Origin: Motacilla alba alba
Taxonomy: Eukaryota > Chordata > Aves > Passeriformes > Motacillidae
Length of the DNA: 64,000 bases
Assembly (NCBI RefSeq): GCF_015832195.1
Contig: NC_052046.1
Coordinates: 23,570,518-23,634,517 of the forward strand
Direction of reading: 5' to 3'
Shown here: positions 35,606 to 49,984 of the stretch, one piece after another
Layout of the letters: each line of letters begins with the position of its first letter
Numbering within the stretch: position 1 is the first letter of the stretch
Notes under the pieces: model-generated
Databases searched by the model: none
Seen by the model: the letters and a program-made list of their open reading frames with translations, nothing else
Told to the model about the DNA's origin: nothing
Position numbers and translations under genes: made by a program

Positions 35606-38600
35606 TATTCAAAGTTAAAACAATCTGTATTATTCCATAGAGTGGACTAAAAAAAGAAAGATAAATCACAGGGGATTCACACTGAAATTTCATTCAGGTG
35701 ACTCAGATACTTGTTTCCAGAAGAAGCCCCATACATAAAATGTATGATAAGAGAAATAAACTAATAATTTTTAAAACCTGTAAATTGTAGAGACTCATTT
35801 TCCCTTCCTCCCTTTATCTGCTTCACCAATGCCATCACAAGGCTATCACCCAGCAAGCAGAGAAGGTAGCACTGCAGAAAATATGTCCAAGGAATTGGGA
35901 AGCAGGTACTATGAAAAAATGTCATTATGCTACACAAAAATATATTTCTTTTGGGACATTCATATTAAAGTGACAGCTACATCCTAAGAAATACGGGATA
36001 TTTTTCTAAAATGTGGAAGTTAAAAGTTTCTCTGCAAGATTCTATCTAAACCTGAAAAAAACAGGCTTGATTTCTAGACTAGCTGATGCTACATGTGTAG
36101 CAGTTTTCCGATTTGTTTTATGGAATGGTAAGACTCTGGCATAAAAGAGCAAAAATGGAAGACATATTCAGTAGCTCTTGGGAAAAGCTGGTGTGAGGGT
36201 CAAAAAGGAGAAATGAAGGGAAAGCTTTGCATTCCTGATGTGAGCTCTGGGCCTTTTTATTTGGATTCTGACAGATAGGGTTTCGTACTTCCTACATGAT
36301 CTTTCTTCTTAAGGTACAAATTGTTAAACCTAAAGCATTCAAAAGGCAAAAAATTATGTCTTCCACTGTATAACTGTTGTGATATATTTAATTATGTGAA
36401 GTTACAGCCTTAGCTAATTAGTTGACAGAAGTACATTTTTTAGAGCTTTTCCTCTGGATTTTTTCATGGAACTAAGGATGTTTGTTTTTCCTTTAGTTGC
36501 CTAATAACAAAAGGCTCCAAGAGATGTTCATCAAGAGAACAATGACTATTTGGAAGATGCATTTTACTTTTGAATAATCTTTTCAAGGGAAACTTACATA
36601 TATCTTACCAAAACATTTCCCATGATTTCCCACAGGGAAAGGTTCACAGCTGCCTGTGCTGCTTCTACACAATTGCTTGTGTTCAGCTCTTTAGGGAACT
36701 AAAACTGAAAAGATCAATTTCAAGGATACCTTGATGACTGGTAATACATGAATATCAGGAAATACTCGTCTGATTTAGGGTTTTTGTCTTAATGCCTGAG
36801 AAAAACAGCAGATATATAAAACCCCAAACACTATGAACTAATAAACATTCAGTCTTATGAACATTTGAGCGAATTAAAGAGACAACATTGAAGAAGTGGC
36901 TTATATCATACTTGCAGGGTTTTATTTCATTTCAGTCCTCATCTGTTTTTGATTCTTCAGAGAATCCAAAGACATCCGCTTAGATCTGTGGTATACTTAC
37001 AGCTTAGTGATTAATTTGAAATTTGGAAGGACTTTCTGGTTGAGTCATAACCTCCAAAGGCACCTCTTCTGCAATGCCAACAAGCATTTCCACCTTCAGC
37101 ATGTAGCCACATATTACCATAACACTGTGAGCCTCCTCTTTGACTCTGTCCAACATTTTCTGGCAATAGCTAGGAAAAAGAAAAGGAAAAGGGTGCTTTT
37201 ATTCTGCTTCATTTTCCTGTTCTGCTGTACAGTGTTGCCCCTGTGTCACTGGGTGGTGGGAAGTATCCAGATGAGATCGCCAGTACCCCATCCCAAGTGA
37301 CACAGTCAAGCCCTTCCCCAGCAGAAAAAAAGGATTTCAAAGTGTTTTTTCCTAATAGCTGTTTCGGCTGTGATGCAGCCAGGCAGTTAGATAGGTGTCT
37401 GGACCAGTTACCAAAGCCAAGGGTTGCAAGAAGTCCCAGCATATGCCTATGCCCCCCAGGAGAAGACTTGTGTTTACAGACGTAGGTGAGTAGAAGTTAG
37501 GGGCAGGTGCCCCTAACTGAGTGGCTCTCAGCTTGGGAAACTGTGATGTTTGTGATGAGACTGGAGCCAAGGGCCTGCCTTGCTTGCCAAGGATAGCCAG
37601 AAAACTCCCATGGACCTGGGGAGGCTGGGAAGAACCTGGGAAGTGCAGTTATTCTCAGCTCTCAGGAGTTGCCTCCATATACCATCCCTAATTTCTTCAG
37701 CCTTTACTGTCTGTTGATTAAGCCAATTTAATTTAGCCCTAAAGTGTAACTAATATTAAGATCTGCTTCCTGTGCAGAAGGCAGCAGGTCCCAGAAGTTG
37801 TCTTACCTGGAAATGCATGATTCTGGAGCCGAAAAGCCTCTCCATCACCATGGGCTTCTTGCAACATGCCCATGTTTTGGTTTGCAACTCAGGAAGGTGA
37901 GGTTTTGGTCAGAAAGAGGACAGAATGGTTGTTTGACTTTCACTAATGTCAAGGTCATGGCTAACATTTCCTTTTCCAGGAATATGGCTTACTTGTCTTC
38001 AGTTTCTTCTCTTGGTCTTCTCTAGAACTATTATAAACGTGATTTCTATTACTTTATTAGTGACTAAGAGGCTTTAAAATGGGAATTTTACAATGATGTT
38101 ATACTAATATAAAATGGAAAATGTTTTAGTTGAAACCTGAATTGTGTTGACATTTTAACTTCACCTCTGACTCAAATAATTAACACATTAAATGGGCACT
38201 GAAATATCATGAACAGCTAGATTTGAAGCAAAGTATCTTAAATTGAAAAAAATTAAAGCTAATTGAACATGACATATCTCTCAGAAATTTGAAGTAACAG
38301 CTCAGATGCATTGAATACCAACCCCCTTCCTTCTCCAGAGCACAAAAATTATTTGTTTCTTCTAAACATCAAAATGTCATGAATTTGCCTTTTAACCACA
38401 TTTGTTAAGAAATGCACTGAGTGGTGGTTAGAAGTAAACATGAGTTTTAAATGTTCTTAATTGTTTATCCTGCCCATTGTACAGTCTTGGACCTCATTCA
38501 CCCCAAATGAGAAAATGAACAACAGTATTTCCACGACTCACAAGCACTCAGAAAAAAAAATGGAGTGTTTAGATACTAATCGGAGATTTTCTCGCTCCTT

Positions 38601-41590
38601 GGAGTAAAAACATATTCACAGCCAGTAAAAAAACACTTTGGTCAGCTCTAGTCATAAAGGACTAGTAGTAATTGCATTCAGGAGCTCAAAATGTTGGTGC
38701 TGCTGGTGGCTCTCTGTTCTTGTACCCCAGTCTTGGTCTTTGTCATGTAATGGATAAGACATAATCAAGTTTTTCAGTAAGATAAATAGCCTGCTCTCCT
38801 CCTTTGAAAGTTAAATAAGATTTAATAAATATTAATATTTATTCATCAGTTTAGGGATTTATTAAGAAATCATCTCTAGAGGAAAGATGAGGGGGGAAAC
38901 TGATGCATTGTTTTAACTGTGAAGCCTTAGACAAGACAAACATGCAGAGACCATGAGAGGGAACAACAGCAAAGACAGAAACCCCAGTTCCATTTCTGGC
39001 ATCTCCTATTCTTAGCTTCATTGCAAGCCAAATTCAGGTGTAAAACACTTAAACCTGTTTTTCTGACTTTCTCTGGTATCACAGGGTCATATGGAACTTT
39101 TAAGGTAACCTATCTTATGGATTTCTGGGTCAAAAGCTGGGATCACTGGCAAAAGATACAGACTAGGGTATGCTCAGAAGAACAAGAAAGTCAACTAATG
39201 TGATAAAGCAAAAGGATCTGAGGTTAAGGGGGACACTCAGATCTCCCACCCCATTGTGGACACAGCTGTCTCTACAGGAGCTGTCAGCATCTTGCTGGAC
39301 ACAGTGCCCAGTTCTGGATAGTTTCACATGGTCACTGAGGCTACCCCAGTCTGGGAACACCCAGGCCATCTGGGCCTCCAGGTCCTGGGGCTCAGTGTCC
39401 TCTCCAGAGCATACCTGGTACTCCCCAGCCCATTTGAATATATGCTCCGGCATGTGACATCAGCTTCTGCAGCATTCTCAGCAAAGCTGGTGTAAAGGGA
39501 GCAGCAGAGGTGGGGCAGCATGGAGGTAGCACCCTTTGTTCACCTTAGCTGGATGACATCTTCCAGCCACATGTTTGTTGTCTGTTTTAATATTGAAAAT
39601 GTTAGTTTGACCCACAATCATAACGTGGTTTTACAAGTCTTGTCCCTTGTGTCCTACTGGTGTCTGATTTTTGGCAGAGTAAGCTAGTCACATGCAGGCT
39701 GATCCATGCTGTCTGGAAGAAACTGCTCTCTGAAACATGCCCAGGTTTTGCACTGAAGAGATCTGGTACAGAACAGAGGCTGGCAGCAGGTCAACACTTG
39801 CCCAGACTGATGGTTCATCAGCCCTTTTTGGTTGCTGGCACCTCTGGTTAAATGATATAAATATTTTCAGTCAATCTCAAGAATCAGCATTCAGGATAAC
39901 AAATCTATGCTATTCCATTAACATATCCTCCTGCTTTATGAACTGAACTGACAGAAAAAAGGGGAAATTACTTCTCTGTGTTTTGATCTCCCCAAAACAG
40001 CTGTATTTCAGCATACAGTTCTGACCCATAGATTTTCTCAACTTGCAATTACCTTATTTGATGCCTACAAGCTCATGTTGTGGCTTAGAATAATACTAGA
40101 TTATCTACTTGAAGCATCTTTGCTATTAAAGTCCTGCACCACTTCCAGTTCCTACACACAAAGTACTCTCTCCTTCTACTTTATTCAACTATCAGTAAAA
40201 ATAAATGGATGGAAAAACCTAACATCACTACAGCTAAAACATGACCTCAGTATGTCTCCCTGCAATCATTCTCTTTAGGCCCGCATGGAAGCCAGAAGGG
40301 TGGGGGATTTTGGACCCTTGCCAGGATCCCTATTAAGGGCTAATTTATTCTTCATTATTTTTAATAATAGACAATGTTGAAAACACAAATATCAGTGGGA
40401 TAAAAAATGGTTTATGTAAGTAGCAGTGGGGAAACTCTGTGGTAAACCAAAGGTGAGACTAATCCCCTAACAGAGAGGAGTGAGTAATCACAGCTGAGTC
40501 AGAGGCAGCAAGGTTTTGCTGGGTGCTGAGTGCGTCCATGAGGAGCTGAGCATTTCTGTTCCTGTGACAGTGGTCACTACAGGCAAGGCAGGACCTATGT
40601 GAGCACCACAACAATTTGGAGAAGACAAGTGAAAGGGCTGCTTGAATTTCTAGTGAAACCAGACCAAGTGGCTTTTTACTGTCTGTGTAATGAGAATTAC
40701 CACTGAGCGATTCATTACTGGGGGTAAAAAGGCTCCATGTTAGCTCTGCAAAAAAAACCAAAAAAGAATCATTACTATGCATTTCTTCAAAAAGGCCAGA
40801 TAACCTTTTCAACAGTGCTATTAAGCCAGAAACAACATGATCTAGAACAAGAGATGTATTTCAAATGCTCAGCTAAGATTGTGCCACTATATAGCTCTTG
40901 TTAAAGGTATAAAGCATCAGGAGAGAATTTAGTATGCCATTTCTCAGGGGAGCCATTTGTCTTATGGTATTTGCAGCTTGCATAGAGGATGAGAGGGATG
41001 TTGATTCTGAATCTTTTCCCTAAGTATTAATACTGAAGAAAACAAAACAGGTGGGTGGCTAGGCCCAGAGTGTGTTTGGAAGATTGCAAAGGGAAATCGT
41101 CTCCTTTAACATATTCATTTGCAAACTTCTGTCTAATGGGTTGTCCCTGGAAAGCAAAGGTGTGTTCCAAAGCAATATCAGATCCTTAGTTAGCTGTTGT
41201 CTCAACAAACTGGGAAGTCTCAGGCTGTTCCAGCAACCTGTCACTGCCAGAAAGGGGAGACTGTGTTTCCATCCTCTCCCAGCCTCAGCTACTCACACCT
41301 GGTCCCAAATCAGAGTGGCTCGCTGAGTCCTTTGCTAAGCTGCACTGTCTCACTGGTTTGGCAGGGAGTGGTGTGACAGGTTCTCCATGTGAGTGGCACA
41401 GAGGAAGGTCAGATACACTGAAGAAGCCAGAAGGAAGGAAGAGGAAGACATGAGCAGTGTGACTCCAGCCTCAGTCACTAGCATCCTCTGACATCTCAGC
41501 AGAGCAGACAAAACCTACTCTTTTACTGGATTATTTTATTTTTAAAGAAGTAAACAGCTTTAGGCCTTCCCTTCTCCCTGTTTCTACCAC
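35606..41590. other. Intergenic, about 6 kb without a supported feature
   Basis: Mostly AT-rich unique-looking sequence. Overlapping open frames at 37200-37570, 39160-39520 and 40460-40810 were read and not recognised. Confidence 0.5.
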
Positions 41591-41597
41591 CATGAGG

Positions 41598-41610
41598 AGT
41601 GATGATGATA

Positions 41611-41642
<32 letters not shown>
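41598..41642 (+). repeat. (GAT)n microsatellite with one AAT interruption
   Basis: About 14 GAT units, with one variant near the start. Confidence 0.95.
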
Positions 41643-44600
41643 ATGAGCACAAACTTACCTGCTGGCTTCATTTGCTGGTGTGTCTGTGTAGGCTCCTAGC
41701 ACCTCCCCTTGGATACTTTGGGGTTCTGTGTGCTCCCTGGCAGAGTTATGGTGCTCACTTACCTTCATGGCTCTTGAGGCTTATCTAGTCTTGAAACAGC
41801 AAAAGGGTGAAAATAAACCACATTACAGATTTCAGTCAGATGTTCACTTCTAAACACAGGCTTGTGTTCAGTATCAAAGCACATCAGAGACCATATTGTT
41901 CAGTCTTGCATTTGGGAGTGCTTTCCAATTAAAAGCAAATCACTGAAAGAGACTTTCAAATTGGTTTCATTGAAGAAGAAGAAATGAAGGGAAGCTACTT
42001 GAGATCTGACAATAGCTGGAGTGATTTGTAAGCATGAAGCACACAAGATAACATTTAATTAACAGTGGAAAAAATAGAATATCACTTTGAATTTATGTAA
42101 GTTCTCTTGTTCTACATATGAGCAATGCCCTTTCTTTAAGTTCCTCTTTTCAGAAAAATGTATTAACTCTTCATTCCTGTAGATGATATAACAGTCACAG
42201 GTTGGGCAGCATTTGTCCTCCCTTTTTTGAAGATTTCAATACTCACATGTAGGGTATCCAGACAGTATGCTCCAAAAAATCTCAATCAAATAATTTTCCC
42301 TAAAGCAGTGAAAATGACTGTTTGTTTAGTAAAGTTACAAATAAATCCTCATATCTAACTGTGCAGAGACTTGTTTATTAGCTGCTGCATGAATTTGAAG
42401 CATCTCTGTGGCTTAATTATTATGTCCAGAGCATATGGAGAAGCTGGGATGCCTGCAACTCAGGTGGCAATCCTGCTCCCCCTGCTAAGCGGAGCCAAAC
42501 TTACAGGGTTTTGGTGCCAGTTGCCTGATCTATTTTGGATGCCTGCTGTTCCCAGGCACTGTTTCTCACTGGTGACCAGTGAGATGACCCTGACACTGTG
42601 GATGACTCCAATTATTCAGAGGGTCTTGGCTCAGAGCATACCTCCCAGCTCCATTATTACTCCAGTGATTCCTATGGATGGGATCCCACAGCCTCCCACT
42701 GTCAGCACACAATGAGACAGTGCTGCTGTCTGTATCCAGTTTCCATCCTGCATCAGAATGCCAGTGTTGAGACACCACTGAGATGGTCATTAGGTTTGCT
42801 CCAAAGCCCCCTCCAACCCCTCTGGCCTCCTGCATCTCCCTTTTCAGTGACACTGGGCAAGTTGCCTCTCTAAGGACACCATTCCTGCCCACCACCTTTG
42901 AGAGTCAGTGATGGTAGGCTGATGACAGAACAGCAGCTGTTTAGTAGGACCAATGGTGCTGGACAGAGTGCCCAACTTATTCTCTGCTCTTGCAATTCCC
43001 TTGTGATGGAGAGGGTGTTTTAGACCTAGCATACAATTGGAGGGACCATATAATGCTGAGTGGCCAGGTTATGGCCTCCCTGTCCATGGAGAATTCCACC
43101 CTTCACCGGCTAAGGCCCTGAGCAACTTGGTGCAACTATGGAGCAAGCACCCAGATGATCTGCTGAGTCCTCTCCAGACAGAACATCTCTGAGGGGCTGG
43201 GCACAGCAGTGAGCACCCAACTACTGACATTTGAACACACTTGGTTTTACTCCACTTTTGAGTTCTGCAGGCTTACTGCATACTATACTACACCTCTGTA
43301 AATTAGAAAACATCAAAGAAACCATATCCCAATATGGAAACCAGCAGTAATTAGTAGTAATAGTAAGCTGTACAGGAATTAGTAGTTAACCCACTGAAAA
43401 TCAATAACTAATTATACATGGCAATTAATCAATTCTACAAGAAACATGAGCATAGGTGGGATCCATTTCTGTGATCCTATTATTCAGAATTAAGTTGTGC
43501 TCCAGTTTTTGTGACAGTTGTTTTGAAGTTGCTGGCAGAACTGATGGCTTTTCAATGATACTGTCTCCTAATCGTACCTCTGGGTTACGATGAACTAGCT
43601 TGGTCTTTGCAGATTATTTTCCTTTTTGCATCTGATGCAATGCAGGCTCCAAAATCTACTTGACTTTGATGTGTCCTCTGTAAAGTATGCAAATACACAC
43701 TTGTCAGAACTTTCCCCTCCTGCTCCACTTTTTATTAATAAGATGGTAAGAACAACTGTCTAAATCAGCCAGGAGATGGAAACACACTCTGATGGATCAT
43801 GCTACTCAACTGAGCTGGTTTTGGATAAGAGCAAGCCACAACCACTGGGACAAATCCCCCAGGATTCAGACTAGTTCATTCTTCATTTTAGATTAGATCT
43901 TCTGAACACCATTGCCACTGTATCCCCACAAAATGGTACCATTCACCCCCTGTAGAGATTGACAGCTCAGATGGGCTGAGAGTGGGCACGTTTTTATTTT
44001 TGTAATCCCCGTTATCTGTGTTCAGTCTAACCAGATTATGATAGTACATACAATTTCCATGTTTTGTGAAGAATCTATTTCTAACATGAAAAATACTGTA
44101 TTTGGACAGGTAGGGCTGATACAGCTGCAGTGGCAAATGGATCAGCCAAAACCAATCTTCTTCCAAAAATAGCTACACATTTGGATGTAATGGGATGATA
44201 AATGTGGGTGTCAGCTGCATTAAGAATGGACTTTATTATGCAGGGATGGCTCTGTGAAGCTTTCCAGATCTACTTTTTTCCTGCCTTTTATTTTGAGGAT
44301 CCAATTCTTCCTGCTTCTAAGCAGGTTTTTTATTTTATTTTTGTCATCTCCCCTACTTAGAGGAACCCAGTGTACTTGAACAGGAGTCTTTTTTCACCAG
44401 TTACACGAGTAATATTGCTTCTTCCGAAAGCTTCAGCTCAGCCCTGGAGCTTGCAGCAGCATGAAGACAAAAGATTTTTAGTTCCATAACAAACTGCTTA
44501 CACATTCCCAACTGTGAGGTTGAAGCTTGACTGATTAAATACTCAGAGACCCTGTTTGGTTACCACTTCATTTGGGATACCTCATTTTTGGCTTCCAGTT

Positions 44601-45790
44601 GATTGTTGTATTTGGCAGAACTGAAGGATGATTTACTATAACTCAAATTCAATTACGGCAGTGTAAGAAACATGCCTTATCAATCTCATTTGCCTTGAAA
44701 ACTGGCCGAATTTCCAAACCAAAATATTTTTGAGAGAAACCAAAAACTTGGTTTTTGGGTCTGTGTTTCAACCTCCTTCGAAAGGTGCCCAGTTTAATGC
44801 TCAGTTTACTACAATATCTGAATTTGACCAGGAATGAGACCAACAGCTACTTAGAGATAGTGCTGATTTTGTCATGTCTTGTATCCTCACAGAAGAGACA
44901 GCAAAGTGCTTTGAACCTGCTTGTTGTCCTGTCTGATTGGTGTAGTGCTTGGGCCCAAAGAACTCATCAGAACACAATTCTTCCCTTCTAAATATAGACT
45001 TCTTAATTCAAAAGGTTGTGAAATCTTTACAGGGAGGTTAGGTTTTGACTGTACCCCTATACACCTAGCTCCATATTAAAGGACTTTTTGGGACCCGCAA
45101 AATCCACATGCAGATAGCTCTGATATCAAGAGGTGCCTGGCTTGGGTTGCGGTAGGTGATGGATGTAGGTTGTGAAGCTACATGTGTCCAGCTCCTGCTG
45201 AGCCTCTCACCTCATGTGAATCCCCACCACCACAAGGGGTTTTGGTCTGGGAAAAGCAAGGTAGGATCAGCTGAGACTCTCAGCAAATATCCCCATCACC
45301 GTAATTGTACTCCTGACATCTGAACAGAAGAAGTCATCACCATCCAGACTCTTTGAGGTTTACTGTGCTGTACATATCTGCTGGTATCTGTCAGTTAATT
45401 AAACCTGAGTGATTGTTCAAAGACATTGATTGTTCTTCAGACAGATTATTATGATTTTTTATCATCTGCCGTTATGATAATTCTGTAATTTTTTTTTTGT
45501 TGTGTGACAAGTATTCAGTCATCCCCTCTACTATTGCCTCATATTGTTTCAATAACTGAGGTTTATATAATGTTTTATTTAAATGCGTATCAGTGTCTGC
45601 CTTTATCTGCACATACCTTGGACATGTGGTCAGTGGGCCCTGATGATGGTCAGACTGAGTGATAGAGTAGCTTCTGCTGCTCTCCTCCACAAAAAAGATC
45701 CCTCCCCAACCACCTCCTCACCACCAGCAGTGTGAAGCATCCCAGGGTAGGAGAAATCCTGTGGATGGAAGAAGAGTCAGGATTATCCTC
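41643..45790. other. Intergenic, no supported gene
   Basis: A block at about 42370-43060 is GC-richer with open frames in several phases and is discussed as a finding. The rest is AT-rich with no recognised repeat. Confidence 0.5.
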
Positions 45791-45792
45791 AA

Positions 45793-46215
45793 TCAACAAG
45801 TGAGAGCCAGGCATGGCATCAGGGCAAAGAAGAAGAGCTGGTGTGCTGTGCCTATGACCTTAAAGTTCAGAAGATGTTTCTCCTCCAGCTTTGGGGCATA
45901 TGAGTTCCTGGAAGAAGCAATAAGGCATTCCTCATGTGGCTTCTCCTCCAGGCCCTTTCCCTTCTTCATGGCTCTCCTCTGGATGGTCTCTAATAGCTTT
46001 ATATTTTTCTTACACTGTGGCACCCAGAACACTCCAGCCCCCAGCACTCGAGGTCAGGCTGCCCCAGTGCAGAGCAGAGCAGGACAATCCCGTCCCTTGC
46101 CTGGCTGGCCATGCTGTGCCTGATGCCCCCCAGGACACAGCTGGTGCTCCTGGCTGCCAGGGCACAGTGGATATGCTGGCATCCACAGTGGGACATCCAT
46201 GAGAAATGTGCCCTT
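45793..46215 (-). mobile_element. CR1 fragment with remnant of the ORF2 C-terminal region
   Basis: The minus strand translates to [20 protein letters not shown], resembling the CR1 segment just after the reverse transcriptase (consensus style 'LERVQRRATKMV.GLE'). Plus-strand landmarks are 'gcacccagaacactccagcc' and 'ccccagtgcagagcagagca'. It is 3'-incomplete. Confidence 0.75.
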
Positions 46216-47509
46216 TATGAAACAAGCATCATGTGCTTGACTTGAAGGACATGCTAGGGGCTCTTCAAAATGCTGTGTGAGTCCTGATGAGGGATACTGA
46301 GCACCAGTATATAGATGGAAGGCAAATTTTGGTAATAAATCTGCTTGCTTTCCTGTTGAGGGGCAAAGTTATAAAAAAACCTATTAGTCAATGCTGTAAT
46401 TGATGGTTTGATGGTAATTTGCAGCAGCACAGTACCATGAATATCAATTTTATTCAAAAGAACAGATAATGAAAACTTTTCATTTTGTAGTGACTCACGT
46501 GTAATACACTGCATTTCCTTTAATAGGAAATGATGTGCGTACAAAATCCATAGCTGCTATGATTAGTTGTTGCTGATCTTTAAAGATAAGAAGCAAAGTG
46601 GGGGGAAAAATTGAAAACTGTGTCAATTTATCTACAAGAAAGTTACTCAGATACCATAAGTAATGAGTCTCTGAATAAAAATGACTATAATGAATCACTT
46701 CCTTGAAGTATAATTTAGCTGTGTTTAGAACTGAGTAAGTACAGCTTCGAGGTCCTAAGAAGTGTGCATTTCATGAAGGCAAGTGAAATTTCTTAGAGCC
46801 ATTAAAAATTAGCTTGATCTCTGTAACGTAATTGGTACTACTTATACTCCAGTGAAGGATAATGGAATCTAGAGCTTTTTGAACCCTATGTGAAAGAAAT
46901 AATGTAGTCCCTGCAGATACATGAAATCTAATTGGCATGTCAGGCCAGTGCAGTGTGATGGCAGAGGAGATGTATTTCAAATTTGCAGGAGCAGACTTTG
47001 GGTGGGAAGGTTATACAGTCAAGCAGTTAATATGTTCTGCAAATCTACTTTCCTTACTTTTGAGCTTTTGTGAAACTCCTCCTTTCTCACCACAGAGAAA
47101 ACAGGGCATAATTTCACAGACTCAATGTCAGAGCAGATATTTAAGAGATGTTTTAGAAGTTGCTTAGATTGCCATTCAGAAAGACCAGACATGTCTTGCT
47201 CTGAGTGCTTATTTTCATTGTCAGTTGTGAAAGATAAAAATCAACATAATTTTAGCAGCAAGACTTCAACTTCAAAAATATATTGTACATTGTTACATGG
47301 AGTAGCACATTACGGCCGATAGAGCTATGATTTTTTTGTTGCTGCTTTATGAAGAAAGAATCTAATTCTGGGAGCGTACAGTCACTTCACAAAGCAAAAA
47401 AATCATTGTAATATCTCACTATTGCTGGTCTTTCTACGTTACAATTGTTCTTCTGAATTTTTACCTCTGAAGACAGAAATCAGTGGAATTGAAGAATCAT
47501 TAAATATCC
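46216..47509. other. Intergenic between two CR1 fragments
   Basis: No repeat signature or gene seen. Confidence 0.5.
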
Positions 47510-48375
47510 TGAGTTGGAAGGAAGGCACAAGAACCAAAGTGCATGTCCTGGCCTTGCACAGGACATCACTGTGAATCCCACCATGTGCCTGAGAGCATTG
47601 TCCAAATAATTCTTGACCTCTGTTTGGGTTGGTGCTGGAGAGCCTGTTCCAGTCTTTAACCTTCTGGGTAAAGACCCTTTTTCTGACATACAATCTAAAC
47701 CTTCCCTGTTACAAATTCAGGCCATCCTCTTGTGTCCTTTCGCTGGTCACCACAGAGGAGAGATCAGTGCCTGTCCCTCCTCTTGCCCTCACAAGAAGAT
47801 GTAGACTGCAGTGAAGTCTCCCCTCAGTATCCTCCAGGCTGAACAGATCAGGTGACCTCAGCTGCTCCTCATACATCTTCCCCTCAAGGCCCTTCACCAT
47901 CTCATGCTGCTCCTTTGGACACTCTCTAGCCTTACATTAGGATATTGTGGCACCCAGAGCTGGCCCCAGCACTTGAGGTGAGGCCGCCCCAGTGCAGAGC
48001 AGAGCAGAGCAGAGCAGAGCAGAGCAGAGCAGAGCAGGACAATCCCCTCCCTTGCCTGGCTGGCCTTGCTGTGCCTGATGCCCCCAGGACACGGGTGGCC
48101 CTCCTGGCTGCCAGGGTACTGCTGACCATGTTCAACTTGCCATCAGCCAGGACCTCCAGCTCACTTTCCACAGTGCTGCTCTCCAGCCTCTCAATCCCCA
48201 GTCTGTCCTTACATTCAGGGTTGCCCCATCCCAGGGCAGAATCTGTTACTTGCCCTTGTTAAACTTCACATGGTTGGTGATTGTCCATTTCTCTAATTTG
48301 TTGAGGTCTCTCTGTGAGGCCTCTCTGCCTTCAAGAGAGTCAACAGTTCGGCCCAATTTAGTGTGATCAGGACAA
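47510..48375 (-). mobile_element. CR1 LINE fragment (about 0.87 kb)
   Basis: Plus-strand text is antisense CR1 throughout: 'gtgcctgagagcattgtcca', 'tggtcaccacagaggagaga', 'ctcatacatcttcccctcaa', 'ttgttaaacttcacatggtt' and 'tctaatttgttgaggtctct'. An AGAGC tandem repeat lies inside it (47996-48035). Confidence 0.85.
47996..48035 (+). repeat. (AGAGC)8 inside a CR1 copy
   Basis: Eight perfect pentamers follow 'ccccagtgc'. The homologous site has about two units in the CR1 at 45793-46215, and about three (as GCTCT on the other strand) near 52190-52206. Confidence 0.93.
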
Positions 48376-49980
48376 CTTTGATAAAAGATTTCTAATGCAC
48401 CTTACTTATTGAAAATAACCCTTAATTTCTAAGTGCTTTTTTTTCCCTTTAAAAATTCTGAACAGCTTGAACAAATCTGTATCTGTTCCTGCATCAAGTC
48501 CTATTTTATAAGGCTCTTGGCTGAGATTCTCTCAGTTTCTTAGAGCTCAGTGCAAATAATATCAGGATTGTGGGTTTGATCCCAGTATGGAGGCCATTCA
48601 GTAAAGAGTAACTATGTTTCCCTTTCCATTGCAAAAAACTCATGACAAACCTTTTACAGCTGACTGATTCTTTCAAATACCTAGAGTCACTTCTCTAGGG
48701 ACAGATTTTTTCCCAGTACCTCCAGAATATTTCCATCTTCTCATGTGAATAACTTTGACAACAAAGACTCTGCACTCTCTATTAAATCTCTGCATTAAAA
48801 TTCACATATTTCATTTATACCTGGTATAGATGGAAAGGAAAACCCCAACACATGGTTTTAAGTAAAAGAGTTTTCATTGTCAAATCTCTGTGGATTTGAT
48901 ATTTTTAAGGTGGGAAATTCAACTTCCCTTTGGGCACTACATTATTTTTTAACATTGTTTCATGCCCTGTATCCCTCTGTCTTCAAAGAGTTTTGGGGTT
49001 TTTTTGCAGTTAGAATTGTTGATTATTCCTTTCCCTGCAGACAACAATTCTTGACAGTAGGCTCTTTAGTAGCTTTTGTGATGCTGAAGAGTTTTTCAGT
49101 CACTGCTTAAGCGTTGGCTCACCTATCAGTTCAAGGCTTGTTGTTTTCTTTCCAAGCCTAGCACAGTGCTCTTGTGCCATGTGCTGTTGTGGTATCATGA
49201 CCCCTCTTATATTACTTTCCTAAAAAAAAGTCAGTGGTGATGCCAAGTGAAAAAGATGAAGAAAACTGGTCAATCCTCAGACATCAGAGTCTGCACTAAC
49301 ACTGTCACTCACACCTTTCCCTAAGGATTTTTTGGGTTTTAGTATTAATTGTGAGATTTAATGATTTTGCCCTCAGTGATGGACGACAGGGTGTCTAAAT
49401 ACTGGACATACAGTTTGTTATCAAAGACAACATTTCAAAAAATTTTCTCTTCAAAGACTTTTATTACACTTTTATTGTTAGGGGCTTGATTTCTTTCTTT
49501 ATTCTTAGGAGGCTTTCCATTTCTTGTCATCCTCCATGCTACAACCTTGCAAATTGATAAGTGCTTTCGTTGTTTCTTTCAACAGGTGTTCAAGTTATTC
49601 ACCTATTTCTAATCTTGTTATTTTTTTACACATTTGCTTTTTCCAGTTGCTTTGTTTTTTATTTTTCTTTTTGCAGTGTTTTTAGTGTCTTTTAAAATTT
49701 TTTTTCACTTATGAGGATACTTTTTTCCTTATTTCTCCTGTACTAAACCCTTGAGGATTCATGTCATTTGACATCTAAGAGCTGACTTCTTGTCTGAAAT
49801 TCTGCAACTCCTGAAATGATGAGGGCTTCCATAAATACACAAGTCACAGACTTCAAGTGATTGAAGTCACAGATTGAAGTGACTTGATTTTCTGCATGAA
49901 GAAGATGTTAAAGCACAGACCAGAGAATTCCTGGTTGTCTGGGATCCAGGTTTGTCTAAGACAGCCATCAGAGAGGAGTG
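48376..49980. other. Intergenic, no gene seen
   Basis: AT-rich with T-rich stretches near 49480-49740. No recognisable repeat or exon. Confidence 0.55.
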
Positions 49981-49984
49981 ATAC

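Noticed and set aside
45936..46225. Several short frames on both strands
   Set aside because: They are readings of an antisense CR1 fragment.
47996..48035. AGAGC array as a CRISPR-like or satellite locus
   Set aside because: It is a pentamer run inside a CR1 fragment with no spacers.
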